Both the position numbers and the translations under genes were made by a program. DNA of 64,000 nucleotides from Perilla frutescens (Eukaryota; Streptophyta; Magnoliopsida; Lamiales; Lamiaceae): contig BRKX01000004.1 in assembly GCA_026008535.1 (NCBI GenBank), positions 37,638,501 through 37,702,500 on the forward strand. The letters run 5' to 3'. Positions within the stretch are counted from its first letter, which is position 1; each line of letters begins with the position of its first letter. The notes beneath the pieces were generated by a model. It did no database searches. It had not been told where the DNA came from and saw nothing but the letters and a program-made list of their open reading frames with translations. This document shows, piece by piece, positions 57,447-64,000 of this stretch.

Positions 57447-57454
57447 ATATTGGC

Positions 57455-58226
57455 GAGCATATGTGTGCGTTGTTTATTACTTTGATTTATCAATGAGTGA
57501 GATCTTTTCGTAGATCGAATTCAATATCTTTGGTAATAACAATGTGTACATGATGTCTTGAGTAGTATGCATGAGCACCGTGTCCTGGTGTGCCAGGTTG
57601 ATGATGTTCTCTTGAGGAAACACAAGTTCATGTTGAAGCCCTGCAGGTGGAATTTATTCTTTACATGGTAGTTTAATATTCTTCTAGATCCCTGTTGTAG
57701 CCCCATAGACTGATAGTGGACTGGATATTGAACTTGAGATAGAGGCCCAAACGCAGTAGGGTTTGGGGAAGTAATTTTCATCCACTTTCCTATAAAAGGG
57801 GAAAGGGGGGGCGAAAATTTGAGGAATAATTAATCAGTCCCTCTTTGTCTCTCAAAGTTATCCACATATTCCACAACCCTATCTAGTAGATTTCAGCCCA
57901 CTCTGAATCTAGATACAGTCCGGGAATACAACAGAAGATCTTGGAGTAGAATACTGTGGTGGCCGATTTTGAGGTGCTAGGTGGCGCCTGTTCCTGTGTT
58001 CATTCAACAACAAGATTAGATCTTTAATCTTGTACACATACCATCTACCGATTTGTAAGTAGATTCGTTTCTATGTTTCCGCTTTATTAGATTTGAATCT
58101 GCTATGCATGCTTTTCTGTTAGACTGTGATAAACATGCATATGACATAAAAATATGATTTGCATGAACATGGATTAATGAACAACCAAATGATCATGCGG
58201 TGGTTTAATTCGAAAAAACCCCAACA
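57455..58226 (+). repeat. Family B LTR fragment, right of the hAT element
   Basis: Continues the LTR of 53352-53516 after the hAT element, to its end CCCCAACA. About 250 bp are missing internally at 57668, where ATTCTTTACATGGTAG joins TTTAATATTC. A TATA-like CCTATAAAAGG lies at 57789-57799, between CTTTCC and GGAAAG. Confidence 0.85.
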
Positions 58227-58471
58227 CCCACCCCAAAATCTACTTATCTTTTCAGATATTGTCTCGGGTGATGCGTAGCGAGCAAGATGTAATGATGGTG
58301 ATCAAGTAGTCAAGCACGATTGAAGATTTAATTTATTTTGACTTTATTTTATGTAATATATGTTGAGTTATGCTCTGAAACTTCCGCTGTATTTCAAGTA
58401 AAATATTTTTTTAATGAAAAGCATGTATAACGTGCCTTTTTCTATTAAAAGTGAATTTGGGGTGTTAGAGA
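58227..58471. other. Short remnant between family B LTR and the TRIM
   Basis: No gene. The end GAATTTGGGGTGTTAG resembles the terminal bases of a plus-strand gypsy LTR. This cannot be confirmed. Confidence 0.25.
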
Positions 58472-59073
58472 TGTGACGTCCGGGGCCGAAGTATGGAGTG
58501 ATCACCAGTACAAGGCATGGACAAAGAGCGACTCCTATAAGACTTCCAAGCGAAAAGGCACATGAATGAACCGAATCCACCTGAAAGAGAGGGATTCTGA
58601 GGATATACAGGAATGAGACTGTATAGTTGAGGAGAGCTTAAAGGATTTGATTGGTGCTACTCATACTAACAAGTTGCATCTTCTTTTCTAGCGCTCGTTC
58701 CACTAGAACTCTAAAGTTAAGCGTGCTTGACTTAGGGTAATAGTGAGATGGATGACCCCCTGGGAAGTTTCTCAGGGAGCGTATGAGTGAAGACAAAGCA
58801 CGCTGGAAAGACTCGTGTTAGTTTATGGGGACAGCCGTCAGTCCAGAAGCCGGGGTCATTAAATGTGGTATCAGAGCCGAACCTCTCGCAGTAAGGTGTG
58901 GTTCGGGGACGAACCAAGTGGAAGCTAGTGGGCATGTGACACCCGGGGCCGAAGTATGGAGTGATCGCCGGTGCAAAGCACGGACAAAGAGCGAGGTTAT
59001 ACAGAAATGGGACTGTATAGTTGAGGAGAGCTTAAAAGATTTGATTGGTGCTACTCATAGCCGGGTCGTTACA
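58472..59073 (+). mobile_element. Cassandra-like TRIM with 5S-derived sequence
   Basis: A 5' LTR of about 392 bp (58472-58863, TGTGACGTCCGGGGCCGAAG...) and a shorter second LTR (58935-59073, TGTGACACCCGGGGCCGAAG..., ending GTTACA) enclose only about 71 bp. The interior opens with a primer site TGGTATCAGAGCC (58866-58878). Non-coding, tiny interior and a 5S-like domain in the LTR are the defining features of Cassandra TRIMs. The 3' LTR lacks the 5S block and its flank. No matching 5-bp duplication was seen (AGAGA before, ATAAT after). Confidence 0.75.
58700..58773 (+). ncRNA. 5S rRNA-derived domain in the TRIM LTR
   Basis: AAGTTAAGCGTGCTTG (58714-58729) equals the internal A-box region of plant 5S rRNA. 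TGACCCCCTGGGAAGT (about 58753-58768) is its C-box with one change. Preceding AGAACTCTA resembles 5S AGAACTCCG. The first 25 or so bases and the end of 5S are absent, so this is not a ribosomal gene but a 5S-derived polymerase III-type control region, as known in Cassandra elements. Confidence 0.85.
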
Positions 59074-59104
59074 ATAATTCATGCGTAGAAGAAATATCTT
59101 AACA

Positions 59105-59885
59105 AACTTTAGTAAAACAATCTCAACTCTCTCTACAAATATTATTTTAAAGCTTTGTTTTGGGGGGGTGATTTATTTTGTACGTGTGTGTTTTAAAACT
59201 AGATTATTGTGACTTTCAAATAGTACAAAATTTGGACCATAATTTGGTTTCAAGGAAAATGGTTTAATTCTTAAATTTAACTGAAATTTTGTTAAATATT
59301 TGAATTTCTTGTACATAATTAAGCATCTTGTGGAACGATTTTGTAAACTAATCATAACATTCTGTAAAAATATTACTTTTTAGCTCTGTTTTTTTTTTTT
59401 AATTGGGAATTAGCCTATTTCACCTTTCTAATGTATAATCACATAGGACTTGGACTATAGTACAATTCCAAATAAAACAGTTTAATTCCTGAGTTTGGTT
59501 ACATGTTTCAAATTTCATAAAAGTAATATCACACTTAGTAAAATAATCATAATTTTCTTGAGAAATATTATTTTTGTGATCCGTATTTTTTTGTCAGAAA
59601 CTAGATTAATATGACTTTCCAATCATATGAGAATTGGGTTTTAATTTCATCTCTAAATAAATTAATTTAATTTATAAAATTTGCTGAATTTTTTTTTTTT
59701 TTGGGTATGGAAACACTTTAGTGAAATAATCACAACTTTTTGTACAATAATTATTTTTTTTAACTTCATTTTTTTGGTATATAAGCTAAATTCGTGTGGT
59801 TTTCTAGTGGTAAAGGAACTGGACCATAATTTACTTCCAAAAAAGCAGTTTAATTTTTAAAGTTATCTAACAAGCTAAAAGTCAA
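59105..59885. repeat. Four degenerate tandem copies of about 195-235 bp
   Basis: A unit containing AGTAAAATAATCACAACT, then TACAAATATTATTTTT, then a T run, then GGACCATAATTT and CAGTTTAATT recurs at about 59111, 59346, 59539 and 59730. Copies are strongly diverged. No coding capacity is seen. Confidence 0.65.
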
Positions 59886-60129
59886 TAAATGCTTTCTCAA
59901 AAAAAAAAAAAATCGATAAATGCATGTCACTCATCAGTGACATTTTTCACAACCTTTGTAATCTTTACTCTCTCTATCGCACTCTTTAAAATTGTATGTC
60001 TAAAGTAATTTTAATCCTATATCATTAAAGTAGCTCTAAGTTTGATGGATTCTATGAGATCTATTAGAACTTTAATGAAATTCTATGATTCTAGTAATAT
60101 TCTTTTATTTTTAATTTTGTTCTTTTTTT

Positions 60130-60398
60130 TATATTATGAGGGAGATTGGGAGCTATGCATTGGGGTTGTATTTTATTTTGGTATCATTTTTAAAATAATT
60201 GGGGCTATACAATGAGGGGGTTGTATTTTATTTTGTTATTGTTTAAAATTAGTTGGAAATTGTAAGGATAAAAAAATTTAAAAAATAAATATTTACATTT
60301 TAATTAATTTGAGGGGTTGTATGGAAAAAAAAAAAGGGCTGTCAATAGAACCACCCTTTATAGAATCACCCCATCCTTAATCATTGAAAAAATATATA
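60130..60398. other. Uncharacterised repeat with GGGGTTGTAT motifs
   Basis: No gene. GGGGTTGTATTTTATTTTG occurs twice with small changes (about 60163 and 60219), and a third GGGGTTGTATGG at about 60313 matches the reverse complement of 36040-36115. Probably the end of a non-autonomous element. No terminal repeats were fixed. Confidence 0.4.
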
Positions 60399-60712
60399 CT
60401 ACATCCGTTTCATAATGTTTGTTGTTTAAGGTTTTTTTTTTAGTTTCAAAATGTTTGTTGTTTTATATAATTTGACATCTTCTCTCCCAATTTTAACCCT
60501 CTCAAATCCTACAAGATTTCTTGATTCTAACTTACCTATAATATATGAAGAGAGAAAAATATATGGAGAGAGAAAATATTATTATTTTTTAGGAAAATAT
60601 AGATGAATTAGATTTTATGACATATATAAGAGATGAGTATATTTGTCCACGAAATTAATTCTTAATTTCAGATAAAAAAAACAAAACAACAAACATTATG
60701 AAACGGAGGTAG
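60399..60712. mobile_element. Stowaway-like MITE
   Basis: The 314-bp element begins CTACATCCGTTTCATAATG. Its end, read in reverse, is CTACCTCCGTTTCATAATG: one mismatch in 19. A TA duplication lies on each side (60397-60398 and 60713-60714). The CTNCxTCCGTTTC end and TA target are typical of Stowaway elements (Tc1/mariner type). It is non-coding, about 200 bp upstream of the host promoter. Confidence 0.92.
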
Positions 60713-60914
60713 TATGTAATAGGTAATGGCCATAATTCTCGACAGTGAAAGCCCAACTCTAATAACTCTAATAATGTAAGGAAAGGTGGAGCAAGTGCAG
60801 TTTATTTCAATTTATCTAACAAAGTAATCCAATTCAATATTCCTCTCCATATATTAAAATAAAAATCAGAAACAAAATAGAAGACGGACTCGTAACGTGC
60901 CTACGTAAGATCAC

Positions 60915-60933
60915 CCAATAATATCGCGCCACG
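60915..60933 (+). promoter_or_regulatory. ER stress response element (ERSE)
   Basis: CCAATAATATCGCGCCACG is an exact match to the consensus CCAAT-N9-CCACG. In plants NF-Y binds CCAAT and the bZIP factor bZIP28 binds CACG when proteins misfold in the ER. It lies 87 bp upstream of the TATA box and 268 bp upstream of the ATG of a RAMP4/SERP gene, a family induced by ER stress. A second CCAAT (60955-60959) and a W-box-like TTGACC are nearby. Binding is inferred. Confidence 0.8.
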
Positions 60934-61019
60934 TAGATCACACACGCGTTTGACCCAATCAGAAGCTAGAGATTGACGCGGCCATAATGAAACGCATACA
61001 GTCCTCGACTTATTGCTCC

Positions 61020-61026
61020 TATAAAT
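61020..61026 (+). promoter_or_regulatory. TATA box of the RAMP4 gene
   Basis: TATAAAT in the context CTCCTATAAATTA lies 175-181 bases before the ATG. With a start about 30 bases downstream, the 5' untranslated region would be about 150 bases. Confidence 0.75.
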
Positions 61027-61200
61027 TACTGTAGAAAGTTGGTATTTTTCATATTTTCATATAAAAATCTCGAGAGGAAAAGAAAAACGTTGAGAAATAA
61101 AGAGATCGGCTTCTGATCACCTCGCCGGAACTGAATTACTTGTGATTTTTGCTGAATATTTTGTTCTAAGCTCCAACGGATAGCCGATCTCCCTGCAACG

Positions 61201-62903
61201 ATGGTAATTTTTTATTTTTTGCTGTGATTTTCCTTTTATAATTTGTATTTTGAGTTTGTTCTTACAATTCTGTTTAGTTTGTAGCAATGCAATTGGTATG
61301 GTTAATGATTTGTTGAAAGTTGAAACAAGAATCATATTTGAAATTGGGAAAATTTATTGTGCTGAATTGCAAAGTAGGGTTGTTTATGCTGTCTAGTGGA
61401 TCTTGTCATCTTGATGAATCGAAATGTCATGTTTTGCTTGAAAGGTGATTTCTATTTGGGACAAATTTATTAACTTCTGCAATTTATAACGAAGTATTAT
61501 TTTACTCCCAATTTCCTCCCCCAAACGCCTTTTTGGGGTAACTTCCTAATTTAACTCGTTCAAGGCTACCAAAACCTCAGTGTTTTAAATGTTTTATGAT
61601 CTGATCGTATGAAGGTTTATTTTTTGTTCAAGGAAAAATGAGAAAGAGCAAAAAAAATCAATCTGATTAGATAATTTCAAGTTTTTCATTATTAATGTCC
61701 GAAAGTTGTATTGTTTTTTTGTTCCAAGAAGAGCAGCAATTAAGACAATATTTGTGTTGTGTAAAGTGATTAGAAAGATTTAATTAAGTTTTGTATCATT
61801 GATAATGTGAAAAAACTAAATGCAAAGGGAATAGTGGAATTATGATGTGATTTTGGTGGGAGAAATTATAATGTTGTGATTATGTGATACAGACAACTTC
61901 AAGGAGGCTTGCTGACAGGAAGGTGGAGAGGTTTGAGAAGAACATTACCAAGCGAGGTGCCGTCCCAGAGGCCGGCTCGAAGAAGGGAAACAACTACCCT
62001 GTTGGCCCTATCTTGCTTGGTTTTTTCGTTTTTGTCGTTATAGGATCATGTAAGGATTTCTAACCTCATTTTACATTCACTGTTTAATTTGATGATGCAT
62101 CTATTCAATTATGGTCCTATCTTGCTTGAGTTATTCATGTTTCTTGTGATAGGATTCCCAATGTTATTCCATATTGTTATATAGATAGGTATGACAAGTA
62201 GTTAAGGAGCTACAAGATAAGTATGATTAGCAGATATGGAGTTACTAGTTAGTTATTCAATGTTATCTAATCTATTGACACGCAGTAAGATCATCAATGC
62301 TTGTAAATGAGTCTCCTTCTCTATCTAACATCTATGTAAGATAGATTCAATAATATGTTAAACTCATTCAGTTTTTTTCTTCTCCTTCTATTATAATTAA
62401 CACATACATGTTCCTTTTATTGTGACCAGTTGTTAACTGAAACTGTAGAGTTGATTCGGGTGGTTAAAACATCTTCACCAATAATCAGTAAAATACGAGT
62501 TTAATGAATAATTTGCAATCTCATTTGATTATACATTTTAGGAAGTAAATAAGGTGGAGTTTCTTGAAATGAGAGAGGAGTTGTGAGTTGAATTGATGTG
62601 GCCAGTGTTGCTTGTGTGTTGTGTTGTACAGTATAATTCATCTAAATCATGAAACCTTAAGAATCATAAGAAGTTTGTGATACCTTAAGAATCATGAAAC
62701 CTTAAGAGTCATGAGTTTCTTGGCTTTTTGCCCACATAAACATGAAAAGGATCATAAGAAGTTTGTTAAAAAATGCATGCTTGCTCGAGTTATCTTAGCT
62801 TTGAGTTGGGTGTTTGTTGGGATAGTCGGTGACGAAGTTATCCATTGTGTTTTCAGCACTGTTCCAGATAATCAGGACGGCAACAAGTGGAGGGATGGCT
62901 TAA
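61201..62903 (+). CDS. RAMP4: RAMP4/SERP: ribosome-associated ER membrane protein, 3 exons
   Basis: Coding exons are 61201-61203 (the ATG alone), 61893-62049 and 62857-62903, with GT..AG introns of 689 and 807 bp. The splice gives exactly 68 residues, the usual plant length. It reads MTTSRRLADRKVERFEKN at the start, then a basic region to about residue 35, one membrane segment at about 38-59 (GPILLGFFVFVVIG), and ends TATSGGMA. It is a tail-anchored protein of the ER that associates with the Sec61 translocon and ribosomes and protects nascent membrane proteins during ER stress. All splice sites and the stop agree, and no lesion is seen. The only intact host gene here. An ERSE and TATA box precede it. 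Confidence 0.95.
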
Positions 62904-63060
62904 CCACCATAGATGATGATGATGAGTTTTGTTATGAGCTGTTTTTGTGGTTACTAACCAACTAGTTGTACAACAGTTATGTTGTGAATTGTGATGTATA
63001 TCTCCTAAAACTGCAAAATAAACTTTTCTTTTCCAATCTTTGCTCTTTTTTTTATCTCAT
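62904..63060 (+). terminator. 3' untranslated region and poly(A) signal of RAMP4
   Basis: AATAAA at 63017-63022 lies about 115 bases after the stop, followed by T-rich sequence. This is the likely polyadenylation signal. The exact site cannot be told from sequence. Confidence 0.6.
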
Positions 63061-64000
63061 TTCGGCTTGTGCTACATACTAAACTTGACCTGTTCCTTTA
63101 TTTGACACACATTCATACTTTTTTTTCTGAGCTATAACAATTGTAAAGCACCACATACTTCTAGTTTTATACTTATGTGAAATGGTTGTGTTTAAATTGT
63201 AAATTCGTTCGGACATGTGACCCAATAAAATATTTATATTCTCAGGAAAGATCCGACCCTTTTGAGGCTGGTCCATTTATCGATCCGGATTGGATGTTAT
63301 TGGGCTTTTTGGGCCAACCTGATATTTAGATATCAACGCCGAATAAACAATGCCTATTATGGCCTCGGCCATTAATACTTTTCATTCGCAGTTTTCGAAA
63401 TTTTATTTAAATAAGAATATTGCCGATTTATGAATTAATATCGTACATGAATGTCCAATTGCAACCAAAATTTTGATTGCATAAGCAACTTCAACAATCA
63501 CTTATTAAATTTTTGTAAATTTAAGTTCTACATGCATGTAGCATGCATCATCTTCGTAGACCCAAAAGAAATAATCTTCATATCTTAGGATTAAGGTAAA
63601 TGTTGTTAGATCTTGGAACAAAGACATAATTGCCTTCGGTGGTTGGGGTAATAAATTTGGAATTGAAGCGTGAGAAAAAAAAAAAAAATCTACCCTTTAA
63701 TTGATAGGCAAAATGTGTGTAGGAAAATCATGTATCGACAAACAGAAAAATGTGTAGGTTCTTCTATTTCGCACAATACCATCCGTCTACATATATTTAT
63801 CAACTTCAGAAATAAAAAATAGTGTTGAAGGGTAGAATCGAATTTACGAATTTTGTGTTGGTGGCCCATGCCTCTTAAAAAAACATATATAATGATTAAT
63901 GAAGCGATTCTTGCCTACATGTAAGAGTAATATTTTCAGTGGCACAATAGATTTAATGGAACATTTTCATCTATCATAATACACTTATTGTGACAAATAA
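63061..64000. other. Gene-free 3' flank
   Basis: No gene is supported. The stretch is AT-rich with a 13-base A run (about 63677), a GGGCTTTTTGGGCC patch near 63302 and no recognised repeat ends. Confidence 0.5.

Noticed and set aside
58700..58773. A functional 5S rRNA gene
   Set aside because: Only the internal control region is present, the ends are missing, and it is embedded in a TRIM LTR.
62711..62965. 84-codon open frame over the end of RAMP4
   Set aside because: It reads exon 3 of RAMP4 in another frame and runs into intron 2; the spliced gene explains the sequence.

Overview
This window is repeat-dense nuclear DNA from a flowering plant, almost certainly a eudicot. The evidence is AT-rich intergenic DNA, Ty1/copia and Ty3/gypsy elements primed by initiator-Met tRNA, a hAT element, plant-type MITEs, a 5S-bearing Cassandra-like TRIM, and one host gene with small exons and GT..AG introns. 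No organelle, bacterial or viral genome organisation is seen. The species cannot be named from sequence alone.

Layout. (1) 1-7436: remains of a minus-strand Athila-type Ty3/gypsy element (integrase end, then an envelope-like gene, then a hairpin-rich 3' region), carrying a solo copia LTR at 2559-3991. (2) 7437-27236: a very large Ty1/copia element of the SIRE/Maximus type ('element A') inserted in the Athila integrase with a 5-bp duplication ATTAG. It is itself split by a solo Ty3/gypsy LTR at 11023-13369. Downstream of gag-pol it carries three diverged tandem envelope-like genes. (3) 27280-28259: Harbinger-like non-autonomous element. (4) 29175-35438: a chimeric copia element. Its left part belongs to an Angela/Tork-like family ('family B') and its right part to an Ale/Retrofit-like element. 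(5) 36204-37644: solo family B LTR, then a telomere-like tract. (6) 38030-53332: a minus-strand Tekay/Del-like gypsy element (pol to the left, gag and LTR to the right) split by a complete family B copia element at 40146-49323. (7) 53352-58226: a family B LTR fragment split by a 3.9-kb hAT element. (8) 58472-59073: a Cassandra-like TRIM. (9) 59105-60712: degenerate tandem repeats and a Stowaway MITE. (10) 60915-63022: the only intact-looking host gene, a three-exon gene for the ER membrane protein RAMP4/SERP, with an ER-stress element in its promoter.

Four LTR insertions and one hAT insertion have perfect target-site duplications that I could read by eye, and a sixth LTR copy also has one, so the nesting order is well supported. 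All transposon genes are broken by stops or frameshifts. The best candidates for undescribed biology are the triplicated envelope-like region of element A, a repeated tRNA-mimic in its 3' region that is complementary to its own primer-binding site, and inverted repeats that frame the TATA box in two different copia families.
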